Source of the DNA: Mycobacterium sp. SMC-2
GTDB lineage: Bacteria; Actinomycetota; Actinomycetes; Mycobacteriales; Mycobacteriaceae
Reading direction: 5' to 3'
DNA length: 64,000 bases
NCBI RefSeq assembly: GCF_025263485.1
Contig: NZ_CP079863.1
Coordinates: 4,650,001-4,714,000 of the forward strand
Shown here: positions 7,720 through 16,691 of the stretch, piece after piece
Layout of the letters: every line of letters starts with the position of its first letter
Position numbering within the stretch: position 1 is the first letter of the stretch
Position numbers and translations under genes: made by a program
The notes under the pieces: generated by a model
Told to the model about the DNA's origin: nothing
Seen by the model: only the letters and a program-made list of their open reading frames with translations
Databases searched by the model: none

Positions 7720-9372
7720 ATGTCCGACACGGCAACACAATTCACGGTCCCGGCCGTCGCGGCAGCCGTTGCGGCCACAATCCCCGATCGGGAGCTGCTG
7801 ATCCAGGGCGAACGGCGGTACAGCTACGAGCAGGTGGTCGAGCGGTCGCACCGCCTCGCCGCGTACCTGCATTCCCGTGGGCTGGGGTGCCACACCGAAC
7901 GCTCCGCACTGCCCGGCCATGAGGCCGGCCAGGACCTGCTCGGTGTCTACGCCTACAACGGAAACGAATTCGTCGAGGCGTTGCTCGGCGCGTTCGGGGC
8001 CCGGGTCGCCCCGTTCAACGTCAACTTCCGCTACGTCAAGAGCGAGTTGCAGTATCTGCTGGCGGACTCGGGGGCAACCGGGCTGATCTACCACGCCGCG
8101 TTCGCGCCGCGGGTGGCCGAAATCCTGCCGGATCTTCCCCAGCTGCGGGTGCTGATTCAGATCGCCGATGACTCGGGCAACGAATTGATCTACGGCGCGG
8201 TGGATTACGAGGCCGCCCTCGCGTCCTGCGCGCCGGGGCCACTGCCGGTGCAGCATTCGCCCGACGACCTGTACGTCCTGTACACCGGCGGCACGACGGG
8301 AATGCCGAAAGGCGTGCTGTGGCGCCAGCACGACATCTTCATGACGTCCTTCGGTGGCCGCAACCTGATGACGGGCGAGCCGTTCGGGTCCGTCGAGGAG
8401 ATCGCGGCGGGCGCGGCCGCCGGCCCCGGCACCAAGCTGATGATCCTGCCGCCGCTGATGCACGGCGCGGCCCAGTGGAGTGTGATGACGGCGATCACGA
8501 CCGGGCAATCGGTCGTCTTCCCCTCGGTGGTCGATCGTTTGGACGCCGACGATGTCGTCCGCACCATCGAACGCGAACGGGTGACGGTGGTGACGGTGGT
8601 CGGCGATGCCATGGCCCGCCCGCTGGTGACCGCCATCGAGAAAGGGATCGCCGACGTGTCGTCGCTGGCCGTGGTCGCCAACGGGGGCGCGTTGCTCACC
8701 CCATACGTCAAGCAGCGCTTGATCGAGGTCCTGCCGAATGCCGTCGTCGTCGACGGCGTCGGATCCTCGGAGACCGGCGCGCAGATGCACCACATGTCGA
8801 CGTCGGGCGCGGTCTCGACCGGTACCTTCAACGCCGGACCAGACACGTTCGTGGCGGCCGAGGATCTGGCCAGCATCCTGGAACCGGGCCACGACGGAAT
8901 GGGCTGGCTGGCGCAGCGCGGTTACGTTCCGCTGGGCTACAAGGGGGATGCGGCCAAGACCGCCAAGACATTTCCCGTCATCGACGGGGTGCGGTACGCG
9001 ATTCCCGGCGACCGGGCCCGCCAGCACGCCGATGGCAGCGTCGAATTGCTGGGCCGCGATTCGGTGACGATCAACTCCGGTGGCGAGAAGATCTTCGCCG
9101 AGGAGGTCGAGACCGCGATCGCGTCGCATCCCGCTGTGGCCGACGTGCTGGTGGCCGGGCGCCCCAGCGAGCGGTGGGGCCAAGAGGTTGTTGCCGTCGT
9201 CGCGCTTGCCCAGGGCGCCCGCGCCGACGCCGAAGAGTTGGTCGCACACGCCGCGCAATCGTTGGCTCGATACAAGCTTCCCAAGGCGATCGTGTTCCGC
9301 GCGGCCATCGAGCGCAGCCCCTCGGGCAAGGCCGACTACCGGTGGGCGCGCGAGCAGGCGGTGAACGGGTGA
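7720..9372 (+). CDS. Acyl-CoA synthetase, FadD19-like
   Basis: ATP-dependent acyl-CoA ligase of the class I adenylate-forming superfamily, about 550 aa. The phosphate loop is YTGGTTGMPKGVLWR, followed by DGVGSSETG (A5 region), IPGDRARQHADGSVELLGRD and the catalytic Lys in SPSGKADYRW. These details resemble FadD19, the side-chain steroid ligase of M. tuberculosis. A loop GHEAGQD replaces part of the usual N-terminal sequence and recurs as WECGQD in the ligase at 19963. ATG 7720 has AGAGG just upstream, and ATG 7708 is possible. The stop overlaps the following SDR (GTGA). A bulky carboxylic acid substrate is inferred. Confidence 0.87.
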   Translation: MSDTATQFTVPAVAAAVAATIPDRELLIQGERRYSYEQVVERSHRLAAYLHSRGLGCHTERSALPGHEAGQDLLGVYAYNGNEFVEALLGAFGARVAPFNVNFRYVKSELQYLLADSGATGLIYHAAFAPRVAEILPDLPQLRVLIQIADDSGNELIYGAVDYEAALASCAPGPLPVQHSPDDLYVLYTGGTTGMPKGVLWRQHDIFMTSFGGRNLMTGEPFGSVEEIAAGAAAGPGTKLMILPPLMHGAAQWSVMTAITTGQSVVFPSVVDRLDADDVVRTIERERVTVVTVVGDAMARPLVTAIEKGIADVSSLAVVANGGALLTPYVKQRLIEVLPNAVVVDGVGSSETGAQMHHMSTSGAVSTGTFNAGPDTFVAAEDLASILEPGHDGMGWLAQRGYVPLGYKGDAAKTAKTFPVIDGVRYAIPGDRARQHADGSVELLGRDSVTINSGGEKIFAEEVETAIASHPAVADVLVAGRPSERWGQEVVAVVALAQGARADAEELVAHAAQSLARYKLPKAIVFRAAIERSPSGKADYRWAREQAVNG

Positions 9373-10229
9373 GCGGCGACGAGGCCATGAGGTACCGGGA
9401 CCGCGTTGCCGTGGTCACCGGCGCCGGCTCGGGCATCGGTCGCGCACTGACCAGCGCGCTCACCGGCGGCGGTGCGCACGTGGCGGCCTCCGACATCGAC
9501 CCCCATGGCCTGGCGGAAACCCAGGCGGCTTGCCCGCCCGGCCATGTCACGACGTACCAGGTCGACGTGGCGGACCGCGAGGCGGTGTCGGCCTTCGCCG
9601 AAGACGTGCGCCGCGAATACGGGCCCGCTTCAATGCTGTTCAACAATGCAGGCGTCGACCTGTTCGCCGGTGTGGCGGACATGTCCTGGGAGGACTACGA
9701 CTGGCTCATCGGCATCAACGTCGGCGGGGTGGTCAATGGCACCAAAGCCTTTCTGCCGCAACTCATCCAGTCCGGTTCCGCCCGACGGCCCGCGCGGTTG
9801 GTCAACCTGTCCAGCGCCTTCGGCCTCATCGCGATTCCCTATCAAGGCGCCTACAGCACTTCGAAGTTCGCGGTGCGCGGCTTCACCGAGGCGCTGCGCC
9901 AGGAGATGATCATCGAACGCCGCCCGGTGACGGTGCACTGCGTGCATCCGGGTGTCGTGCGCACCAACTTCGGTGCCAATATGCGCACCGCGGGCGCCGA
10001 GGACCCCGACCTCGCCGCCAAGCTGTTCGACCGTGCGGCGCTCACCTCGGCAGCGAAGGCGGCCCGCCTGATTCTTCGCGGCGCCGAGCGCAACCACGCC
10101 AGAATCCTGATCGGCCCCGATGGACGAGCGATGGCGGCCCTGCCCCGCCTGTTCGGTGCAGGCTACACGGGCCTGTTGGCCCGCGCCGCCAGGTTGACCA
10201 ACTCCGGCTCGGCCCACTCCGCTCGCTGA
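9369..10229 (+). CDS. Short-chain dehydrogenase/reductase (classical SDR)
   Basis: NAD(P)-dependent oxidoreductase of 286 aa. It has the cofactor motif TGAGSGIG, the NNAG motif, the catalytic Ser in VNLSSAFG and the Y-x-x-x-K pair in GAYSTSKFA. A C-terminal extension (DGRAMAALPRLFGAGYTGLL) suggests weak membrane association, as in many mycobacterial SDRs. GTG 9369 overlaps the ligase stop by four bases, and ATG 9387 is an alternative. It likely oxidises a hydroxyl or reduces a ketone in the pathway encoded around it. Confidence 0.85.
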   Translation: MSGDEAMRYRDRVAVVTGAGSGIGRALTSALTGGGAHVAASDIDPHGLAETQAACPPGHVTTYQVDVADREAVSAFAEDVRREYGPASMLFNNAGVDLFAGVADMSWEDYDWLIGINVGGVVNGTKAFLPQLIQSGSARRPARLVNLSSAFGLIAIPYQGAYSTSKFAVRGFTEALRQEMIIERRPVTVHCVHPGVVRTNFGANMRTAGAEDPDLAAKLFDRAALTSAAKAARLILRGAERNHARILIGPDGRAMAALPRLFGAGYTGLLARAARLTNSGSAHSAR

Positions 10230-10273
10230 GGCGCTCGGACACGAGCAACTTCGGGCAAGTCCGCCATATTGTC

Positions 10274-10292
10274 TACTGTAAGAATTACAGTA
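10274..10292. promoter_or_regulatory. 19-bp inverted-repeat operator, copy 2 (perfect arms)
   Basis: TACTGTAAGAATTACAGTA: two perfect 8-bp arms (TACTGTAA/TTACAGTA) around GAA. It lies about 50 bp before the P450 start, giving that gene and its two followers their own promoter within the same regulon. Confidence 0.75.
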
Positions 10293-10342
10293 CGATCTTA
10301 CGCAAGGGCTTGCCGTTCACGCTGAAGATGCTGGAGATCAAG

Positions 10343-11551
10343 GTGACGACCAACGTTCACGCTGCCGCGGGTGCCGACGGCCAGACCGTCGACCTGCGTG
10401 ATCCCTACCCGTTCTTCGCCCGGAAGCGTAACGAGTCCGGGGTGTTCCGCGGCACGGTCTTGGACTATTCCAAGACTCCCGAGTCGCTGATGCCCAAGCG
10501 CGAGTACTCCGCGATGTCCTTCAATGCGGTGAACACCGTGTTCCGCGACGGCCAGGTGTTCAGCTCCGCGCCGTACGACAAGACGATCGGCCTCTTCATG
10601 GGACCGACCATCCTGGCGATGGAGGGCAAGAAGCATCGCGATCACCGCAACCTCGTGTCCGCGGCGTTCAAGTCCAAGGCGCTGGCCCGCTGGGAGAACA
10701 CCATCGTCCGGCCGATCTGCAACGCGTTGATCGACGAGTTCATCGACACCGGCGAAGCCGACCTGGTCCGGCAATTCACCTTCGAATTCCCCACCCGCGT
10801 CATCGCCAAGCTACTGGGGCTGCCGGCCGACGACCTGCCGACGTTCCGCAAGCGCGCCGTGCAGCTGATCAGCTACCACGTCAACTACGAAGGCGCCTTC
10901 GAGGCGTCGGCGGCGCTCAAGGATTACTTCGTCGAGCAGATCGAACAGCGCAAGTCCCAGCCCACCGAGGACATCATCGGCGACCTGGTCACTGCGGAGA
11001 TCGACGGCGAAAAGCTAAGCGACGAAGCCATTTACTCCTTCCTGCGGCTGCTGTTGCCGGCCGGGCTGGAGACCACCTACCGGTCGTCGGGCAACCTGCT
11101 GTACCTGCTGCTCACCCACCCGGACCAGTTCGCCGCGGTGCAGACCGACCGCGGGCTGTTGCCGCAGGCGATCGAGGAAGGGCTGCGCTTCGAGACACCG
11201 CTGACCACCGTGCAGCGGTTCACCACCGAGGACACCGAGCTGGAAGGCGTCCAGATTCCGGCGCGCTCGGTGATCGGCGTGTGCATCGGGTCGGCGAACC
11301 GCGACGAGCGGCGCTGGGAACGTTCGGGAGAGTTCGACATCTTCCGCAAGCACGTGCCGCACATCTCCTTCGCCGCCGGTGAGCACACGTGTCTGGGTCT
11401 GCACCTGGCCCGGCTGGAAACCCGCGTCGCGGTCGAATGCCTGCTGGACCGGGTGACCAACATCAGGTTGCTCACCGACGACGACCCGCACATCCACGGC
11501 CAGCCCTTCCGTTCGCCGACCGCGCTTCCCGTGACGTTCGACGCCAAGTAG
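10343..11551 (+). CDS. Cytochrome P450 monooxygenase
   Basis: Soluble bacterial-type P450, about 402 aa, that hydroxylates an organic substrate with electrons from ferredoxin and ferredoxin reductase (neither encoded nearby). Visible motifs: I-helix LPAGLETTYR (Glu where many have Asp), ExxR within EEGLRFE, and the heme loop FAAGEHTCLG with Cys350. The GTG at 10343 is preferred because GGAG lies seven bases upstream; an in-frame ATG occurs at 10328. It starts a three-gene unit with the CoA transferase and the thiolase-like protein, behind operator copy 2. Confidence 0.9.
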   Translation: MTTNVHAAAGADGQTVDLRDPYPFFARKRNESGVFRGTVLDYSKTPESLMPKREYSAMSFNAVNTVFRDGQVFSSAPYDKTIGLFMGPTILAMEGKKHRDHRNLVSAAFKSKALARWENTIVRPICNALIDEFIDTGEADLVRQFTFEFPTRVIAKLLGLPADDLPTFRKRAVQLISYHVNYEGAFEASAALKDYFVEQIEQRKSQPTEDIIGDLVTAEIDGEKLSDEAIYSFLRLLLPAGLETTYRSSGNLLYLLLTHPDQFAAVQTDRGLLPQAIEEGLRFETPLTTVQRFTTEDTELEGVQIPARSVIGVCIGSANRDERRWERSGEFDIFRKHVPHISFAAGEHTCLGLHLARLETRVAVECLLDRVTNIRLLTDDDPHIHGQPFRSPTALPVTFDAK

Positions 11552-11561
11552 GGTCCCGAAA

Positions 11562-12788
11562 ATGGTCAAAGTCATGTCGGGCTTCCGGGTCCTGGAACTT
11601 GCGCAATTCACCTTCGTCCCGGCGGCGGGCGCCATCCTGGCCGATTGGGGGGCAGACGTCATCAAGGTCGAACACCCGCTGCGCGGCGACACCCAGCGTG
11701 GCTTCATCAACATGGGTGGCATCCAACTCGATCCGGAGCGGCACCCCCTGATGGAACATCCCAACCGGGGCAAACGCAGCGTCGGGATCGACGTGTCCAC
11801 GCCGGGCGGTCAGGAAGTGATCTACGAACTGGCCAAGACCTCCGACGTTTTCCTCACCAACTACATGCCGGCGCAACGGCAGAAGCACAAGTTCGACGTG
11901 GAGCACATTCGCGCGGTGAACCCGAACATCGTCTACGCGCGCGGTTCGGCGTACGGCGACAAGGGCGCGGAGCGCGACGTGGGCGGCTATGACGGGACAG
12001 CGTTCTGGACACGCAGCGGCATCGGGTACGCGCTGACGCCGGAGGAACTGGGCGGCGCACTGGGACAAGGCATTCCCGCGTTCGGCGACTCCATCGGCGG
12101 CATGTTCATCGCCGGCGGCATCTCGGCCGCGTTGCTGCATCGGGAGCGTACCGGCGAAGCCGTCGAGCTGGATGTGTCGTTGTTGAGCACCGCCTGGTGG
12201 GCGGCGGGAGCGAGCGTCACGCAGGGCATGGAGACCGGACAGGTGATGCGCACGCCCATGCCGGGTGCCGGCGCGCCGTCGGTCAATCCCTTCATGGGCA
12301 ACTACGAAACCTCCGACGGCGGCACGATCAACCTGTGCATCATCAGCCCGACCGGGTTGATCCGCGACACGTTCGAGCACCTCGGCATCCCCGAGGCGGC
12401 CGACGATCCGCGCTTCTGTGACGTGCTGCCCTTGATACAAAACGCCGACGCGGCCGCCGAACTGATCGCAAAGGCCTTCGCCGGCAAGCCCTTCGACTAC
12501 TGGCGGCAGCACCTTAAAACGATGAAGGGTCAATGGGCGCCGTTCCAGAGCCTCCTCGACCTGATCGACGACGAGCAGGCCCTTGCCAACGACATGGTGA
12601 GCGAGGTCGAGCTCGCCAGCGGCGGAAAGCCTTTCCGCGTCGTGCGCGGTCCGGTGCAGTTCAACCACGAGCCGCTGGAGACCACCCGGGCGCCCCAACC
12701 CTCCGAGCACACCGAAATCGTGCTGATGGAACTGGGCATGGATTGGGACCGCATCGAGGAACTGAAGGAATCGGGAGCTATTGCGTGA
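11562..12788 (+). CDS. Class III CoA transferase (CaiB/BaiF family)
   Basis: A 408-aa CoA transferase. The N-terminal signature RVLELAQF...ILADWGADVIKVE and the catalytic Asp in FGDSIGG are typical of the family, which passes CoA between carboxylic acids through a mixed anhydride on that Asp. A racemase of the AMACR type is the main alternative within the family. The gene follows the P450 closely. Its TGA overlaps a GTG that opens a 22-codon ORF leading to the next gene. Confidence 0.87.
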   Translation: MVKVMSGFRVLELAQFTFVPAAGAILADWGADVIKVEHPLRGDTQRGFINMGGIQLDPERHPLMEHPNRGKRSVGIDVSTPGGQEVIYELAKTSDVFLTNYMPAQRQKHKFDVEHIRAVNPNIVYARGSAYGDKGAERDVGGYDGTAFWTRSGIGYALTPEELGGALGQGIPAFGDSIGGMFIAGGISAALLHRERTGEAVELDVSLLSTAWWAAGASVTQGMETGQVMRTPMPGAGAPSVNPFMGNYETSDGGTINLCIISPTGLIRDTFEHLGIPEAADDPRFCDVLPLIQNADAAAELIAKAFAGKPFDYWRQHLKTMKGQWAPFQSLLDLIDDEQALANDMVSEVELASGGKPFRVVRGPVQFNHEPLETTRAPQPSEHTEIVLMELGMDWDRIEELKESGAIA

Positions 12789-12853
12789 CCGCGCCGGCGA
12801 CGATGCAGTGGGGGCACCACCCGCGTGCGGGGGAGGGCGGCGCTCATGAATGA
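12785..12853 (+). CDS. 22-codon ORF bridging two genes, possible remnant of a deleted gene
   Basis: GTG at 12785 overlaps the CoA-transferase stop (GTGA). The frame closes at TGA 12851-12853, overlapping the next gene's start region. The peptide begins MTAPATMQWGHHPR and ends EGGAHE. Thiolase-like lipid-transfer genes are often preceded by a small OB-fold (DUF35) gene with such overlaps, so this may be an internally deleted remnant. It could equally be chance or a leader. There is no protein evidence. Confidence 0.25.
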   Translation: MTAPATMQWGHHPRAGEGGAHE

Positions 12854-13991
12854 CGTGGCCATCATCGGTGCCGGCCTGCACCCCTTCGGCCGCTTCGAGG
12901 GCAAGTCCGCGATGGAGATGGCCGCCGACGCGATCCAACTTGCGGTCGCCGATGCGGGCATCGAGTGGAAAGACATCCAAGCCGCCACGGGAGGCAGCTG
13001 GACGGTGGCCAACCCCGACGCGATCGTGGCCATGGTCGGGCTGTCGGGCATCCCGTTCACCAACGTGTTCAATGCGTGCGCGACCGCAGCCAGCGCCGCC
13101 AAGGCGTGCGCCGACGGTATCCGGCTGGGCGACTACGACATCGGGATCGCCATCGGCTTGGACAAACACCCACGCGGCGCCTTCACCGAGGACCCGGCGC
13201 TGGTGGGCATGCCACGCTGGTATGCCGAGAATGGGCAGTACCTGACGACGAAGTTTTTCGGCATGAAGGCCAACCGCTACTTGCACGACCACGACATCTC
13301 GCAGCAGACACTGGCCAAGGTGGCCGCGAAGAACTTCCGCAACGGGGCGCTGAATCCCAACGCCTTTCGCCGCAAGCCGATATCCGAAGACGACATCCTC
13401 AACTCGACGATGCTGAACTACCCACTCACCCAGTACATGTTCTGCGCGCCCGACGAGGGCGCCGCCGCCGTGGTGATGTGCCGGGCGGACATCGCTCACC
13501 GTTACACCGGCACGCCGGTCTTCCTGCGGGCGGTCGAGGTGCGTACTCGCCGGTATGGCGCCTACGAAGTCAACACCACCTTCGCTCCGGTCGACGAGGA
13601 CGCGTCCCCGACGGTGTACGCGTCGCGCGCCGCGTTCGAAAGAGCGGGCATCGCGCCGCAGGACGTCGACGTCATCCAGCTGCAGGACACCGACGCCGGG
13701 GCGGAAATCATCCACATGGCCGAGTGCGGGTTCTGCGCCGACGGCGAGCAGGAAAAGCTATTGGCCGACGGCGCTACCGAAATCTCCGGCACGATGCCGG
13801 TCAATACCGACGGCGGCCTCATCGCCAACGGCGAGCCGATCGGGGCGTCGGGTCTGCGCCAGATTCACGAACTGGTCCGCCAACTTCGCGGCGAGGCGGG
13901 CGACCGACAGGTACCCGGTGAGCCGCGAGTCGGGTTCGCTCAGCTCTACGGGGCGCCGGGCACCGCCGCGGCGACCATCCTGACAACCTGA
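12846..13991 (+). CDS. Thiolase-like protein (lipid-transfer/SCP-x thiolase family)
   Basis: A 381-aa thiolase-fold protein. The nucleophilic Cys region reads VFNACATAASAAKA, and the C-terminal half has QLQDTDAGAEIIH and NTDGGLIANGEPIGASG. The usual second Cys and GHP motifs of degradative thiolases are altered, as in Ltp-type proteins such as the steroid aldolase partner Ltp2. Either CoA-dependent C-C cleavage or, with an OB-fold partner, a retro-aldol cleavage is possible. ATG 12846 follows a GGGAGGG. The next gene converges after a 182-bp spacer that contains a short AGTGGC/GCCACT hairpin. Confidence 0.82.
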   Translation: MNDVAIIGAGLHPFGRFEGKSAMEMAADAIQLAVADAGIEWKDIQAATGGSWTVANPDAIVAMVGLSGIPFTNVFNACATAASAAKACADGIRLGDYDIGIAIGLDKHPRGAFTEDPALVGMPRWYAENGQYLTTKFFGMKANRYLHDHDISQQTLAKVAAKNFRNGALNPNAFRRKPISEDDILNSTMLNYPLTQYMFCAPDEGAAAVVMCRADIAHRYTGTPVFLRAVEVRTRRYGAYEVNTTFAPVDEDASPTVYASRAAFERAGIAPQDVDVIQLQDTDAGAEIIHMAECGFCADGEQEKLLADGATEISGTMPVNTDGGLIANGEPIGASGLRQIHELVRQLRGEAGDRQVPGEPRVGFAQLYGAPGTAAATILTT

Positions 13992-14173
13992 CGACGGCGT
14001 GCGCTATCTGGCGATGCTATGGCTGCACGTGCATCGTTGATCGGTGGGCACACGTGTCATCACACTCTCGGCGTGCGCGCCACAGCCCGCCCAGGTGATC
14101 TTGCCGCACTGGCGACAGCGCACGGGGTAACACATCGTTGGTCACCGGCAATTCAGGCGAAGTGGCAGAGCCA

Positions 14174-14548
14174 CTATGCCTTCACCGCAGCTTTGCGCTC
14201 AGCGATCTTGGCACGGACCCTCTCCATGTCGAGACCTTTGATCTGGTCGATCAAGTCGTCGAGCACCGCTGGTGACATCGCTCCCGGCTGGCTGTAGATG
14301 AGAATGCCGTCGCGGAATGCCATGAGGGTCGGAACCGAGCGGATGCCCACCGTCGCCGCCAGTTCGCGCTCTGCATCGGTGTCTACCTTCGCGTAAACGA
14401 TGTCCGAGTGGTCCTGCGCGGACCGTTCGAAGACGGGCGCGAAAGCCCGGCATGGCCCGCACCAAGGGGCCCAGAAGTCGACCAGGACGATCGGGCTCGC
14501 CAGTACCGTCGACTCGAAATCGGCGAGGGTCAGTGTTTTTACGGTCAT
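14174..14548 (-). CDS. Thioredoxin
   Basis: Small dithiol oxidoreductase of 124 aa with the active site WCGPC (Cys30, Cys33), the cis-Pro region SVPTLMAF and the buried Asp in VDFWAPW. A charged tail of about 20 residues extends past the normal thioredoxin fold (about 105 aa). It lies downstream of the AhpD-like gene and probably supplies or removes electrons for it. Together with the flavoprotein at 15223 it suggests a redox or persulfide-handling module. The reductase that would recycle it is not in the window. Confidence 0.93.
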   Translation of the reverse strand: MTVKTLTLADFESTVLASPIVLVDFWAPWCGPCRAFAPVFERSAQDHSDIVYAKVDTDAERELAATVGIRSVPTLMAFRDGILIYSQPGAMSPAVLDDLIDQIKGLDMERVRAKIAERKAAVKA

Positions 14549-14651
14549 GGTTGTTCCTTTCGGGGTACGGGGTTACGGCGAAATCTAGAGCTGAACGGGT
14601 CCGGCGGCGTGGAGGCACTGGTCTAACCAGGACCCATGTCACCGTGCGCGA

Positions 14652-15032
14652 TCACTGGGTCGATGCTGGGCCGGTATCGGAGGCCTTGTCGGCGAACTCG
14701 CAGAAAGCGGCGTAGGCACGGGCACCGTAGATCGTGGCCGGCCCACCGTGCATGAGAATGCTGACGCCGATGGCCTCGGCGGCCTCTTCCTTGGATGCGC
14801 CGGCGCGAGCCGCCCCCTGGGCGTGGGAGGCGATGCAACCGTCGCACCCGGCGACGACCCCGATCGCCATCGCGATCAGCTCCTTGAACTTTTTGTCCAA
14901 GGCGCCCGAGGTCAGTGCGCCATTGCTCATCTCGGCAAAACCCCGGTACACATCAGGGATCATCTTGCGCAGCGCGCGGTGCTGTGGGTTGAGGTCGTCC
15001 AGCACGTGCTGGTAGTGGTTGTGTTCCGTCAT
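14652..15032 (-). CDS. AhpD-like carboxymuconolactone decarboxylase family protein
   Basis: A 126-aa all-helical protein with the AhpD/CMD signature C63-x-x-C66-x3-H70 (CDGCIASH), used for thiol-based peroxidase or disulfide-relay chemistry. The frame extends to 15098, but the ATG at 15032 starts the recognisable fold (MTEHNHYQHVL). The upstream 20-odd residues would run through an operator-like palindrome at 15043. It lies upstream of the thioredoxin gene in the same direction and is divergent from the SQR-like gene. Confidence 0.87.
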   Translation of the reverse strand: MTEHNHYQHVLDDLNPQHRALRKMIPDVYRGFAEMSNGALTSGALDKKFKELIAMAIGVVAGCDGCIASHAQGAARAGASKEEAAEAIGVSILMHGGPATIYGARAYAAFCEFADKASDTGPASTQ

Positions 15033-15042
15033 ACCTCGAATA

Positions 15043-15058
15043 ATACCTATACGGGTAT
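15043..15058. promoter_or_regulatory. CsoR/CstR-like palindrome in divergent promoter
   Basis: ATACCTATACGGGTAT has 5-bp arms ATACC/GGTAT, followed by a further GGGTAT to 15064. CsoR-family repressors (copper, formaldehyde, persulfide sensors) bind A/T-flanked G/C tracts of this general form. The site lies 11 bp from the AhpD-like start and about 165 bp before the SQR-like gene. No csoR gene is in the window, so the assignment is tentative. Confidence 0.45.
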
Positions 15059-15222
15059 GGGTATTCCTCCGGTCGGCCGAATTTCTCTTTTGGTGCACAT
15101 AGACCTCCGCCAGTAGGGTCCATCGGCCCTAGGAACACCTCGTCGCTGAGCGCAATCTGGCCTCGGAGCACCCGGTGTTCCCGACGAGGAGCAAGGTCTC
15201 CAATTTCGACAGAGGAGCATCA

Positions 15223-16680
15223 ATGGCACGAGTCGTCATCCTCGGCGCTGGAATCGCCGGGCACACCGCCGCGCTGCACCTGCGCCGATGGCTGGGCCGC
15301 AGTCATGAGGTCGTGGTCATTTCTCCCAACGCCGACTGGAACTGGATCCCGTCGAACATCTGGGTCGGCGTGGGCCGGATGGATCCGGCCAAGGTACTGA
15401 TCCCACTCGGGCCGATCTACCGGCGCAAGGGGATCGTGTTTCATCAGGCGCTCGCCACGGCGATCCATCCGGAGGGCACCGACGAGCAGTCGGCACCATC
15501 GGTGGACTTCACCTACACAGATGACGAGCGCGACGGCCAAACCGGCACGATCACTTATGACTACCTCATCAATGCGACCGGACCGCGACTGAACTTCGGG
15601 GCCACTCCCGGGCTCGGCCCTGCCGGCCATTCCTACTCGGTGTGCACCGCAGCCCACGCCGTCGAGGCGGCCGAGGCGCTCGACCGGATCATCGCCAGAT
15701 TGAAGGCCGGCGAGAAGCAGCGCCTCGTTATCGGCGTCGGACACGGCACCTGCACGTGCGAGGGTGCGGCGTTCGAGTACGCCTTCAACGTCGAGCACAC
15801 GCTGCGTGCGGCCGGCGTGCGAGACCTCGCCGAGATCGTCTACCTCACCAACGAGTACGAACTGGGCGACTTCGGCGTCGGCGGCATGAGTTTCGTCGAG
15901 AAGGGCTTCGTGCAGTCCAGTCGGCTGTGGACGGAGTCGCTGTTCCGCGAGCGCGGCGTCAGGGCCATCACGCAGGCGGCCGTCCATGAGGTGATGGACG
16001 GCAAGCTGCGCTACGAGCAACTCGACGGCAAAGAGCACGAGCTGGACTTCGACTTCGCCATGCTGCTACCTCCGTTCAGGGGAGCCGACCTAGCGGCATA
16101 CGACAAGCGCGGCAACGACATCAGCTCCGTCCTGTTCGCACCGTCGGGCTTCATGAAGGTCGACGCCGACTACTCCAGCAAGCCCTATGACGAGTGGTCC
16201 GCCGAGGATTGGCCGCACACGTACGAGTCTCCGGCCTACCCGAACATTTTCGCGCCGGGCATCGCTTTTGCGCCCCCGCATCCCATCTCCCGGCCCCGCA
16301 CGAGCCCCAACGGGACGGTCATCACGCCCAGCCCGCCGCGCACCGGCATGCCGTCGGGCATCATGGCCAAGACGGTCGCTGCGACGATTCGCGATCGGAT
16401 CACCAAGGGAACGGCCAGTGTTGCGCACCGCGCCTCGATGTCGAGCATGGGCGCCGCGTGCGTCGCGTCGGCAGGAACCGGTTTGCGTGAGGGCTCGGCC
16501 GCGGCGATGACGATGTTCCCGGTTGTCCCCGATCCGGTGAAGTATCCCCAAACGGGGCGTGACATCGCTGGCACCTCCGGTGAGCTCGGCTTTGCCGGCC
16601 ACTGGATCAAGCTGCTGTTGCACTACCTCTTCATCTACAAGGCGAAAGCCCGCCCATTCTGGTGGCTGATCCCTGAGTGA
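15223..16680 (+). CDS. Sulfide:quinone oxidoreductase-like FAD flavoprotein
   Basis: Two-dinucleotide-binding-domain flavoprotein, 485 aa. It has the FAD Rossmann motif VVILGAGIAG at the N-terminus, a YLINATGPRLNF strand and a C-terminal amphipathic, aromatic-rich segment (HWIKLLLHYLFIY) suited to membrane docking. Cysteines at 141, 177, 179 and 413 could supply the Cys pair or trio that SQRs use to hold sulfane sulfur. Expected role: oxidation of sulfide to polysulfide with electrons passed to menaquinone. A related NADH:quinone-type enzyme is the alternative. AGAGGAG precedes the ATG. It is followed at once by a microprotein gene. Confidence 0.78.
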   Translation: MARVVILGAGIAGHTAALHLRRWLGRSHEVVVISPNADWNWIPSNIWVGVGRMDPAKVLIPLGPIYRRKGIVFHQALATAIHPEGTDEQSAPSVDFTYTDDERDGQTGTITYDYLINATGPRLNFGATPGLGPAGHSYSVCTAAHAVEAAEALDRIIARLKAGEKQRLVIGVGHGTCTCEGAAFEYAFNVEHTLRAAGVRDLAEIVYLTNEYELGDFGVGGMSFVEKGFVQSSRLWTESLFRERGVRAITQAAVHEVMDGKLRYEQLDGKEHELDFDFAMLLPPFRGADLAAYDKRGNDISSVLFAPSGFMKVDADYSSKPYDEWSAEDWPHTYESPAYPNIFAPGIAFAPPHPISRPRTSPNGTVITPSPPRTGMPSGIMAKTVAATIRDRITKGTASVAHRASMSSMGAACVASAGTGLREGSAAAMTMFPVVPDPVKYPQTGRDIAGTSGELGFAGHWIKLLLHYLFIYKAKARPFWWLIPE

Positions 16681-16691
16681 AAGGCACTCCA

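Noticed and set aside
7252..9258. Long minus-strand open frame opposite the FadD19-like ligase
   Set aside because: GC-rich third-position effect. Its sequence is Arg/His/Gly-rich without domains, and the plus strand encodes a complete ligase.
11472..13715. 747-codon minus-strand frame opposite the CoA transferase and thiolase-like genes
   Set aside because: It spans two real plus-strand genes, has low-complexity composition and no recognisable motif.
14019..14297. 92-codon plus-strand frame across the gap before the thioredoxin gene
   Set aside because: No ribosome site or known motif, and half of it overlaps the thioredoxin coding sequence.
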